This document shows, piece after piece, positions 44,861 to 52,292 of a DNA stretch of 64,000 nucleotides. Source of the DNA: Robiginitalea biformata HTCC2501 (GTDB lineage Bacteria; Bacteroidota; Bacteroidia; Flavobacteriales; Flavobacteriaceae); NCBI RefSeq assembly GCF_000024125.1, contig NC_013222.1, forward strand, positions 310,001 through 374,000, in the 5' to 3' direction. Both the position numbers and the translations under genes were made by a program. Positions within the stretch are counted from its first letter, which is position 1, and every line of letters begins with the position of its first letter. The notes beneath the pieces were generated by a model. That model ran no database searches. It saw only the letters and a list, made by a program, of their open reading frames with translations, and was not told the origin of the DNA.

Positions 44861-45223
44861 CTATTCCTTGTTGGAGTCTTCCAATTTGGATTTAAGTGCG
44901 GCGATTTCTTTCATTTTGTCAGTAAGACTTTCCAGTTCCAAGTCAGGAAACTGTTTCCGTATAAATTCAATACGGTCTTCATTACCACAATCTCCAGGAC
45001 AAGCTTCCAAGGTTTCTGAAATTTTGATTGCTAAAGCCTTTCTGTAAGTTTCGTCCAGTAACAGAAAATGAGCCTTGTCCAAACCCTTTTGTGCTGCCTT
45101 GAACTGTATCAGTATCTTTTCAGGATCTGTATCCTCGTCCAGCATCTTCATGAGGCCGCTAAGTTGCCCATTGATACTTTGCAATCTTGTTTTTATGTCC
45201 TTACTTAAATCCCGTGGTATCAT
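44861..45223 (-). CDS. CsoR/RcnR-family repressor lacking canonical metal ligands
   Basis: 120 residues, all-helical. The N-terminal helix RLQSINGQLSGLMKMLDEDTD and the second ILIQFKAAQKGLDKAHFLLLDE fit the CsoR fold. Where CsoR has Cys-His-Cys ligands, this protein shows no Cys or His; instead ACPGDCGNED follows the last core helix. It lies next to the thioredoxin gene and has an identical operator upstream. It may sense metal or sulfur species through the CPGDC pair; inference. Confidence 0.82.
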   Translation of the reverse strand: MIPRDLSKDIKTRLQSINGQLSGLMKMLDEDTDPEKILIQFKAAQKGLDKAHFLLLDETYRKALAIKISETLEACPGDCGNEDRIEFIRKQFPDLELESLTDKMKEIAALKSKLEDSNKE

Positions 45224-45239
45224 TGATAAAAATTTTATT

Positions 45240-45273
45240 GCAATGTAACTATGCTCTTGGGGTGGTCTCCAAA
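45240..45273 (-). promoter_or_regulatory. Promoter with CsoR-type operator for the repressor gene
   Basis: TTGGGGTGGTCTCCAAA at 45257-45273 repeats the thioredoxin operator. It overlaps a -33 TTTG, with a degenerate -7 (TACATTGC, complement of 45240-45247) at the same 22-bp spacing. This implies self-regulation of the repressor at 44861-45223. The -7 is weaker than at the thioredoxin gene. Confidence 0.65.
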
Positions 45274-45286
45274 TAATTTCCCGAAT

Positions 45287-45499
45287 TTATTGGCAGCATT
45301 TTGAATCTTCCTGAATTGGTGGACAGGATACAGTACCGTAAGAACAGAATACACAGCAATCCCCGTCATTTGGTTTTAATACTTGATTGCAATTATCACA
45401 TTCATAAAAGAATTGACAGGCCGTTGTTGGCATTTCTTCTTCTTTTTTGTGGCCACATTCTGGGCAGGTAATCGTGGATTTTAATATAGTAGTTTCCAT
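45287..45499 (-). CDS. GDCCVxC-domain protein
   Basis: 70 residues rich in Cys: ITCPECGHKK, CQFFYECDNC and the family block GDCCVFCSYGTVSCPPIQ. The first part resembles a small zinc-ribbon; the second is the motif from which the family is named. Some relatives contain selenocysteine; here all positions are Cys. Ten bp after the reductase stop, so it is part of the mercury operon. Function unknown; Hg binding is likely. Confidence 0.88.
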   Translation of the reverse strand: METTILKSTITCPECGHKKEEEMPTTACQFFYECDNCNQVLKPNDGDCCVFCSYGTVSCPPIQEDSKCCQ

Positions 45500-45508
45500 A
45501 AATAATAG

Positions 45509-46855
45509 TTAGAGCATATAGGTTAGGTCAGATACCATTGTAGGATATGAAAATATCATTGTCCGCAAATCACTGATGGTCATCTTGGTCTTTATCGCCA
45601 TGGCAAAAAGATTTATTGTTTCTTCGCAGTGAGGCCCGATCAGATGCGCGCCCAAAATAGTGTTACTATTTTTATCGATGATTGTTTTAAAAGCATATTC
45701 ATCCACATTCAGGCGTCTCGCATTAAACCAATTACCCACTTTTTCAAAATTGACGTTGATATCAAAACCTTTTTCCTTGGCCTTATCTTCCAATAGGCCA
45801 ACCGTTGCCATTGTGGGCAAAGTGAAAACCACGGAAGGCATTGGGGGATAACTGACTTTTTTCTTATTTCCTTTAATGATATTTGAAGCTACGACGTGTC
45901 CTTCCAAAACAGCTACGGGTGTTAAGGGCAATCCTCTTGAGTCCGCTGCATCACCAGCTGCATATATGTTCGCGTTCGATATGCTCTGAAGGTATTCGTT
46001 GACCGCTATCCCCTTTTTTGAGAAGGATATACCTGCTTTTTCCAATTCTAAATCAAAAATGGCAGGCGGACGACCCGCGGAATTAAATACTGCTTTCGAT
46101 TTGTAGGTAGTTTCCATTCCTTCAGAAATTCCTGTGGTTACAAAGTGACCATCTTCACTTTCAATTTTAGAAACTTCGGTTTCAAGAACAAGCCTAACTC
46201 CTAAATTAATTGTGGCATCAACCAAATGTTTTACAATATCCTTGTCAAAGTTTTCTAGCGGACGTTTCCCCCGGTGTACTATCGTTACCTCGGCACCGGA
46301 ACGTGCCGCAATATGGGCGAATTCAAAAGCTATATATCCACCACCGATGAAAAGCAGGGATTCTGGCAATTCCTTAAGGTTTAGAAAATCCGTACTCGTT
46401 TGCGCAAGCTGTCCGCCTTCAAAGTCTAAAACTTTTGGTTTTGAACCGGATGCAATTACAACATTATCAGCTTGGATGGTCTGGTTACCTACACTTAAGG
46501 TATTTTCATTTATAAACGCAGCGGAACTGTGAAAGGTATCGATGCCGTTCTTCTTATACCCCTTTTCTATTTTCCTTGGCATTTCATCGACAAAGGTCTG
46601 TTTGAACGCCATTATATCCTTCCAGTTGATATCCGGAATGGTATCAATGCCTTTCCCTTGAAGCCGTTTGGCAAAGTCACGTACTTCCGTGGCACCGATA
46701 ATTACTTTTTTTGGGTCACAGCCTCGTAGGGCGCAGGTGCCACCATAAGGCAGTTCATCAGTAATGCCCACCGAAAGACCTTTTGAGGCACATTTATAGG
46801 CGATTGTCATACCGGACATACCCGAGCCAATAATGAAAACATCATATTTTTTCAT
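45509..46855 (-). CDS. Mercuric reductase-like flavoprotein without the C-terminal Cys pair
   Basis: 448 residues. FAD-binding DVFIIGSGMSGMTIAY, redox-active GGTCALRGCDPKK (CxxxxC), NAD-binding FIGGGYIAFEFAH and GDAAD. The C-terminal dimer region reads YPTMVSDLTYML; the HxxxxE catalytic pair of dihydrolipoamide and glutathione reductases is absent, as in MerA, but the final vicinal Cys pair used by MerA is also missing. It follows MerTP with no spacer. It may reduce Hg(II) with the help of other thiol proteins, or reduce another thiol compound. Confidence 0.85.
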   Translation of the reverse strand: MKKYDVFIIGSGMSGMTIAYKCASKGLSVGITDELPYGGTCALRGCDPKKVIIGATEVRDFAKRLQGKGIDTIPDINWKDIMAFKQTFVDEMPRKIEKGYKKNGIDTFHSSAAFINENTLSVGNQTIQADNVVIASGSKPKVLDFEGGQLAQTSTDFLNLKELPESLLFIGGGYIAFEFAHIAARSGAEVTIVHRGKRPLENFDKDIVKHLVDATINLGVRLVLETEVSKIESEDGHFVTTGISEGMETTYKSKAVFNSAGRPPAIFDLELEKAGISFSKKGIAVNEYLQSISNANIYAAGDAADSRGLPLTPVAVLEGHVVASNIIKGNKKKVSYPPMPSVVFTLPTMATVGLLEDKAKEKGFDINVNFEKVGNWFNARRLNVDEYAFKTIIDKNSNTILGAHLIGPHCEETINLFAMAIKTKMTISDLRTMIFSYPTMVSDLTYML

Positions 46856-47482
46856 CTACTTATTTTCTTTAGTGGTTTTCTCGACCACTTTATAGCCGGT
46901 ACTTTCTATAGCTTTTCGGATTGCGGGCAAATCGGTTTTGGTCTTGTCAAATTCCACGATGGTGTTGGCATTTTCATAGCTGGCTTTGACCGAAATAATT
47001 CCATCCAATTTATTGACTTCGCTTTCTACATGTGCCTCACAACCTGCACAGGTCATTCCCACAACATCAAAAGTATGTTGTTCGATATTGGATTGAGAAA
47101 CATAAACGATATCCTTGGTGGGCTGCGCATAAAATAGATTAGTATAGTACGGAAAGGCCAGCATCAATCCCGCAAATACCGTTACGATGAACAAAAACTG
47201 TTTGGATTGCCAAAACGTAGGTTTTGCATCATCCTCACAGACGCAATCAATTTCTTCCTGAGTTTTCGGCCGCAGTTTCTGATACCACGCAAACACCAAG
47301 ACAATAATGGTCAGGCCGATAAGATAGGGTCTAAATGGCTCGACCCAGGAAAATGTAGATGCAATACCACTTGTTCCGGCAATCAATGCCAAGACAGGGG
47401 TTATACAACATATTGATGCTGCTACAGCTGTAAAAATGCCCGCATAAGCCGCCGTGTTTGAGGTTTTGTTTGGTTCCATCAT
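46856..47482 (-). CDS. merTP: MerTP mercuric transport fusion
   Basis: 208 residues: MerT-like helices with paired Cys in helix 1 (SICCITPVLALIAG), a cytosolic loop with IDCVCEDD, a last helix at about 90-112, and a C-terminal periplasmic MerP/HMA domain (VVGMTCAGCEAHVESEVNKL). Imports Hg(II) for cytosolic handling. It lies 6 bp downstream of the ArsR gene and abuts the reductase-like gene. Confidence 0.92.
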   Translation of the reverse strand: MMEPNKTSNTAAYAGIFTAVAASICCITPVLALIAGTSGIASTFSWVEPFRPYLIGLTIIVLVFAWYQKLRPKTQEEIDCVCEDDAKPTFWQSKQFLFIVTVFAGLMLAFPYYTNLFYAQPTKDIVYVSQSNIEQHTFDVVGMTCAGCEAHVESEVNKLDGIISVKASYENANTIVEFDKTKTDLPAIRKAIESTGYKVVEKTTKENK

Positions 47483-47488
47483 ATGTTT

Positions 47489-47860
47489 TTAAGCTGTTCT
47501 TTTTCTTATGGAGAGTGAATTGAAAATTCCATTTAGAATATTGTCCTCATTCTTGACCAGCGAATAATAAAGTGTTTGACCATCACGTCTCGATATGATG
47601 ATACCTGCATCTTTCATTTTTCGAATATGCTGGGACACGGCAGGCACACTCATTTCTAGTATATCCGCGATATCACATGGGCACAGTTCATTCTCAATGT
47701 TCAATAGGAATAGGATTTTCAGTCGTACCTCGCTTCCCGCAAGAGACAGAACTTTACTTACTGCCTTAAAGCTGTTCGAAGAATTCTCTATAGTTTCCCT
47801 GCATCTCGATATCTGTTTCTTATCTGCCTCGTTCCGTGTACAAGTTATTTCCAAGCTCAT
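47489..47860 (-). CDS. ArsR/SmtB-family metal-responsive repressor
   Basis: 123 residues with a winged helix-turn-helix (LAGSEVRLKILFLLNIENELCPCDIADILEMSVPAVSQHIRKMKDAGII). The CPC in the ELCPCD position of the DNA-recognition helix is a known metal-ligand site of this family. An N-terminal CTRNEADKK and CRET could supply more ligands. It is the first gene of the mer operon and most likely represses it until Hg(II) or a related ion binds. Confidence 0.9.
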   Translation of the reverse strand: MSLEITCTRNEADKKQISRCRETIENSSNSFKAVSKVLSLAGSEVRLKILFLLNIENELCPCDIADILEMSVPAVSQHIRKMKDAGIIISRRDGQTLYYSLVKNEDNILNGIFNSLSIRKRTA

Positions 47861-47957
47861 TTTTCTTGAATTAATTCATAAACAAAAATATAATTATTAT
47901 TTTATTTAAGAAAATTCTTAAGTATATGAATGCGTAATGAGACCTAATTATTCTGTT

Positions 47958-49922
47958 TTAATCCCAAGTCATCCGCTGCAACCGAACCGCATTGAAAATG
48001 GCCAAAAGTGCCACCCCAACATCTGCAAAAACAGCTTCCCACATCGTAGCCAGGCCGCCGGCACCCAGAATGAGTACGATTATCTTCACCCCGAACGCTA
48101 ATCCGATATTTTGCCATACAATATTTCGAGTCGAACGTCCTATTTTTACCGCTCTTGCAATTTTACTCGGTTGGTCGGTCTGGATGATAACATCTGCAGT
48201 TTCAATAGCCACATCACTTCCCAAACCTCCCATTGCTATCCCCACATCACTGGCCGCCAGTACGGGCGCGTCATTGATGCCATCGCCCATAAAGGCCACA
48301 GTGGTGTCGGGTTGTTTTTTGAGGATTTCAACTTCATTCAACTTATCTTCCGGTAGGAGCCCCCCTTTGGCCCAATCGATATTCAACTCCTGAGAAACTT
48401 GCTGCGTAATGGAGTCTTTGTCACCTGAAAGCATGATGATTTTCGAAATTCCTGCATCCCTGATTTGCTCTATAGCCCGTTGAGCATCTTCTTTCAGTTC
48501 GTCGGCGATGGTCACATAACCTGCAAATTTTCTGTCTGTGGCGACCATTACAATAGATTCTACAATACCTTCCGTTTCAGAAGGGACTTCTATGCTATTT
48601 GCGGTCATCAGGGCTTTGTTTCCAACTAGCACGCTCTTTCCGTTGACCGTACCTTCTAAACCCTTACCTGCCACCTCGGTAACTTCGGTGGCCTCATAAT
48701 CTGACCCGGCTGCCTTATACTCCAATATCGCCTTTGCAATGGGATGGGTGGATTGTTCTTCCATCGCCATCAGGTATTTCATAAACTCGGCTTCCTCAAA
48801 TACCATGGACTTTATTTCCTTTATTTTAAATACCCCTTTTGTAACTGTTCCCGTTTTATCCATGACCACTGTATTTACTTTTGTCATGGCGTCTAAAAAG
48901 GAGGCCCCTTTAAAAAGAATTCCGTTTCGAGATGCCGCTCCCAACCCCCCGAAATATCCCAGGGGAATAGAAATGACTAAAGCACAAGGGCACGAAATCA
49001 CGAGAAAAATCAAAGCGCGGTACAGCCAATCCCGGAATACATAATCATCCACAAAAAAATAAGGGAAGAACGTCAGGCCAATAGCGAGGAAAACAACGAT
49101 AGGTGTATATATCCTTGCAAACTTCCTGATGAACAGCTCAGTCTTGGATTTTCTGGCAGTAGCGTTCTGCACCATATCCAGAATCCGTGCGATCGAACTG
49201 TCCTTGAATTCCTTGATTGTCTCGATTTCGACAACGCCATCGAGGTTGATGCTTCCGGCAAAAACCTCGTCACCCTTATTGATAGTGTCCGGTTTGCTTT
49301 CGCCTGTAATGGCAGCCGTGTTCAACGAGGCTTTTTCGGATAAAAGCTTGCCATCCAAGGCAATTTTTTCACCGACGCGCACTTGTATCCTTTCACCAAT
49401 TTCTACGGTTTCCGGGTCTACGGAAATGAAATTCCCGTTACGAAATACCAGTGTATGGTCCGGCCTTTCATCCAGAAGGGCCCGAATATTTCCTCTCGCG
49501 CGATTCACGGCTGCATTCTGAAACAATTCACCAACCGCGTAAAACAGCATAACGGCAACACCTTCTGGGTATTCCCCTATGGCAAATGCCCCCAGGGTCG
49601 CAAGGGACATCAAGAAAAATTCCGTGAAGAAATCGCCTCTCCTGATACTGTTCCAACCCTCACGGATGACGGGGAACCCTACGGGTATATAGGCTACAGA
49701 GTACCAAATAATTCGAATCCAACCTTTAAAAAAGGGAAAAGTGTCAAAGTAATCAACGGCAATGCCGCTAATGAGCAAAACAAGGCTGAAAATGGCGGGC
49801 AAGTAGGTTCTGAAATTAGAAGTTCTCCCGGGATTGTTATGGTTATGCCCGTCCTCACGTCCATGTTCGCCCTGGTGTTTTTTGGGACCTATGTCCCGTA
49901 GGTTTACTTTTTTCTTTTTCAT
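47958..49922 (-). CDS. Zn/Cd/Pb-type P1B ATPase
   Basis: The ATG at 49922 is preferred over an upstream TTG. About 654 residues. No N-terminal HMA domain; a short His-rich start (KKHQGEHGREDGHNHN). Core motifs: TGES, CPC (VISCPCALVISIPL), DKTGTVTKG and GDGINDAPVLAASDVG. CPC with a later Lys/Asp (SDVGVALLAIFNAVRL) fits the P1B-2 zinc/cadmium/lead exporter group. Specificity is inferred. Confidence 0.9.
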   Translation of the reverse strand: MKKKKVNLRDIGPKKHQGEHGREDGHNHNNPGRTSNFRTYLPAIFSLVLLISGIAVDYFDTFPFFKGWIRIIWYSVAYIPVGFPVIREGWNSIRRGDFFTEFFLMSLATLGAFAIGEYPEGVAVMLFYAVGELFQNAAVNRARGNIRALLDERPDHTLVFRNGNFISVDPETVEIGERIQVRVGEKIALDGKLLSEKASLNTAAITGESKPDTINKGDEVFAGSINLDGVVEIETIKEFKDSSIARILDMVQNATARKSKTELFIRKFARIYTPIVVFLAIGLTFFPYFFVDDYVFRDWLYRALIFLVISCPCALVISIPLGYFGGLGAASRNGILFKGASFLDAMTKVNTVVMDKTGTVTKGVFKIKEIKSMVFEEAEFMKYLMAMEEQSTHPIAKAILEYKAAGSDYEATEVTEVAGKGLEGTVNGKSVLVGNKALMTANSIEVPSETEGIVESIVMVATDRKFAGYVTIADELKEDAQRAIEQIRDAGISKIIMLSGDKDSITQQVSQELNIDWAKGGLLPEDKLNEVEILKKQPDTTVAFMGDGINDAPVLAASDVGIAMGGLGSDVAIETADVIIQTDQPSKIARAVKIGRSTRNIVWQNIGLAFGVKIIVLILGAGGLATMWEAVFADVGVALLAIFNAVRLQRMTWD

Positions 49923-50032
49923 ATCATGCGGATGAATTTCAGGCAACAGCCTGAGGGGTAAAGAGTGTATTGAAATTTTTCTTGAATGACACCCTCAAAA
50001 TTATCTTTCATGGTCATGCAACAACAGTGCAA

Positions 50033-50449
50033 TCACTGTCCGCTGCACTTTTCACAAATCCCTTTCAAAACGAGATTAGCGTCCTCTGCCACATACCCTT
50101 CCGGAAGGTTAATATGTGGAATCTTGTGTTGTGTTAGGCATACTGTTTCGTCGCAGTTGTTGCAATGAAAATGCAGGTGCAAATCCTGCTCGAGGTCACA
50201 ATTGCAACCAGGTTCACAAAGGGCAAATTTTTGAATTCCGGTGCCATCGTCAATTTGATGTACGACTCCGTTTTGCTCAAAGGTTTTCAAGGTTCTGAAA
50301 AGAGTTGTGCGTTCCGCCTTGACAAAGGCATTTTCAATATCGGTGAGGGACAAGGCTACATCTTTTTCAGCAAGAAATTTGTAAACGAGTATTCGCATGG
50401 CAGTAGGGCGCACACCTTTTGTTTCTAAGGTTCTTTCTATTTCTTTCAT
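50033..50449 (-). CDS. Fur-family metal regulator (Zur/PerR-like)
   Basis: The ATG at 50449 is chosen because the protein then opens with the Fur helix MKEIERTLETKGVRPTAMR. About 138 residues: winged helix, then the metal-binding HLHFHCNNCDETVCL and a C-terminal CEKC zinc pair. Also has CEPGCNCD, an insertion with three Cys. Its start overlaps the CDF gene by 4 bp. Likely controls zinc/cadmium efflux genes in this block. Confidence 0.87.
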   Translation of the reverse strand: MKEIERTLETKGVRPTAMRILVYKFLAEKDVALSLTDIENAFVKAERTTLFRTLKTFEQNGVVHQIDDGTGIQKFALCEPGCNCDLEQDLHLHFHCNNCDETVCLTQHKIPHINLPEGYVAEDANLVLKGICEKCSGQ

Positions 50450-51084
50450 TCTATATCCTCGTTGTCTTTGATTTTTCTTGCTTTGATAAAGGCCGCCCAA
50501 CCCTCTTTTGCCGCGTAGGGCACTATCAACAATGCCGCAACAGGGTCAGCCCACCACCAGCCCAGCCATTTCACAAGCAATAGGCCTATTAGGACTACCA
50601 CGGTTTGATACAGACAGATAAAAGTATCTTTGGCATCTGCCAGTAAGGCAGGGCTATCCAGTTTATGCCCGTACATTCTTTTATAATAAATCAAAATAGG
50701 GTTAACCCACAGGGAAACTATCAGTATTACGATACCTGTCGTAGACCAAGAAGCAGTTTCTTGACTCATTAGTTTTGTAATGGAATCATAGGAAATGAAA
50801 AGGCAAATTAGGGCAAACGAAATGGCGATTACGTACATTGTGGTCATTTTTCTTTTCGCTACGAGCCTCTCATCCAGTCCTTTGATTTCGCCGTGCAACC
50901 GCCATCCTAAAGTTCCCGCACTAATCACTTCGATAGTACTGTCCAATCCCCAGCCAATCAATGCCGAACTATTTGCCGTGAATCCCGCTATTAGCGATAC
51001 GACTACCTCTATAATATCATAAATGACATTCCATATTTGAAGTGAGCGTGCTTCCTTTAAATTTTGTTTTCTCTTTTTGTTCAT
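50446..51084 (-). CDS. CDF-family cation transporter
   Basis: 212 residues, shorter than typical CDF (about 300) because it lacks the C-terminal cytosolic domain. The first helices carry LIGWGLDSTIEVISAGTLGW, with Asp and Glu sites near the membrane that match the cation site of CDF proteins (usually Asp/His). It lies 4 bp after the RND adaptor gene. Probably exports Zn, Cd or Co from the cytosol to the periplasm, where the RND pump acts. Confidence 0.85.
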   Translation of the reverse strand: MNKKRKQNLKEARSLQIWNVIYDIIEVVVSLIAGFTANSSALIGWGLDSTIEVISAGTLGWRLHGEIKGLDERLVAKRKMTTMYVIAISFALICLFISYDSITKLMSQETASWSTTGIVILIVSLWVNPILIYYKRMYGHKLDSPALLADAKDTFICLYQTVVVLIGLLLVKWLGWWWADPVAALLIVPYAAKEGWAAFIKARKIKDNEDIE

Positions 51085-51088
51085 ATCG

Positions 51089-52291
51089 TTAATGTCCTTC
51101 TTCCTCGTTTTCCCCTTTTTTTATTTCCGCCATTAAATAATAGGCATTATTAAAGGCATACCTGGTGTTGGGTTCTTGTTCGGTCAGAAATTCGATTGCG
51201 ACCCATTCACCGTCTTGCGTGCTTTTAGCTACTTCGCAAGGAATAAAAGCCCAACCATCACCTTCCTTTACAGCTGAAAAAACAAAGAACTTGTTGCCAT
51301 CAGATGCTATGGCACTTTCCGGGATCGCTGTTGTCATTGTATTTTCCGTTTGTATGCGTCCCTGGATGTACATCCCTGGTATCAGCTTGCCTTCCTTGTC
51401 CTCGATTTCGGCGTGTACATGGATTGCCTTCGGGTTCTGCTCAAAGGTTTTTCCAACGGAATATATTTCGGCCGTAAGTTCCTTTCCGGGTATGGATTGA
51501 ACATTAAACCTAACTAATTGTCCTTCCGCTACCTTGTAGACATCCTTTTCGAAGACCATCAAATCGGCATGTACGTGGTGGGTGTCTACGATTTCCATAA
51601 GGTCGGTCTGTGGCTCTACAAATTGGCCTGTTTTGATTTCTACTTTTTGGACAAATCCTGCAATGGGGCTTTGTAGAGCAACCCGTTGGTAAATTTTACC
51701 ATTTCTCAAACCGGAAGCACTAATATTCAGTTGTAATAGTTGTGCCTCCAATCCGTTTACTAAACTACGCGATGCCTGATATTCTGCTTCGGCTTTCTGA
51801 AAATTTGCACCGCTCCCCACCCCTGCAACGTACAGGGTTTTTTGTCGTTCGTATTCTTTTTTAAGAAACTGGCTATTGCTATATGCATTTAGGTAATCCG
51901 TCTGTTTCTCAATAATATTAGGATGGGATAGATAGGCGACCGTTTGCCCCTTGGTGACCTGATCTCCCTCAAGTACCTCGATAGATACAACGTTGGAGCC
52001 GACAACTGAAGTTATGGTGGCCTCATTTTGTGGCGGCACTTCCAGTTGTCCATTGGCTTCAACGTATCCGCTCATATTGCGCATTTTTAAAGTGTCTATT
52101 GCCATGTGCAAGGCCTCAAACTGGTGTTTGGTCAACAGGACCTTATCGACTTCGCTTTTGGAATTGGCTTGCTCCAACGCAGAGCGAGATTTTGTGCTCT
52201 CTTTAGTTTCGCTGTTGGAATCGCCACAAGCGGTCAACCCAAATGACATAACGAACAGCCCGATTAACGTGTATATGAATAGATTTTTCAT
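51089..52291 (-). CDS. RND periplasmic adaptor lipoprotein (CzcB-like)
   Basis: The ATG at 52291 is preferred over an upstream TTG start. About 400 residues with a lipobox (GLTACGDS), then the adaptor architecture: lipoyl-like (YVEANGQLEVPPQNEATITSVV), coiled-coil hairpin (about 130-190), beta-barrel and membrane-proximal domains. It serves the pump encoded directly upstream; its start overlaps the end of the pump gene (52293) almost exactly. Confidence 0.9.
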   Translation of the reverse strand: MKNLFIYTLIGLFVMSFGLTACGDSNSETKESTKSRSALEQANSKSEVDKVLLTKHQFEALHMAIDTLKMRNMSGYVEANGQLEVPPQNEATITSVVGSNVVSIEVLEGDQVTKGQTVAYLSHPNIIEKQTDYLNAYSNSQFLKKEYERQKTLYVAGVGSGANFQKAEAEYQASRSLVNGLEAQLLQLNISASGLRNGKIYQRVALQSPIAGFVQKVEIKTGQFVEPQTDLMEIVDTHHVHADLMVFEKDVYKVAEGQLVRFNVQSIPGKELTAEIYSVGKTFEQNPKAIHVHAEIEDKEGKLIPGMYIQGRIQTENTMTTAIPESAIASDGNKFFVFSAVKEGDGWAFIPCEVAKSTQDGEWVAIEFLTEQEPNTRYAFNNAYYLMAEIKKGENEEEGH

Positions 52292-52292
52292 G

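Noticed and set aside
45287-45499. Possible selenoprotein
   Set aside because: All signature positions are Cys codons and no in-frame TGA with a SECIS-like structure is seen.
45509-47482. Full broad-spectrum mercury operon with MerB
   Set aside because: No organomercurial lyase reading frame is present in or near the block.
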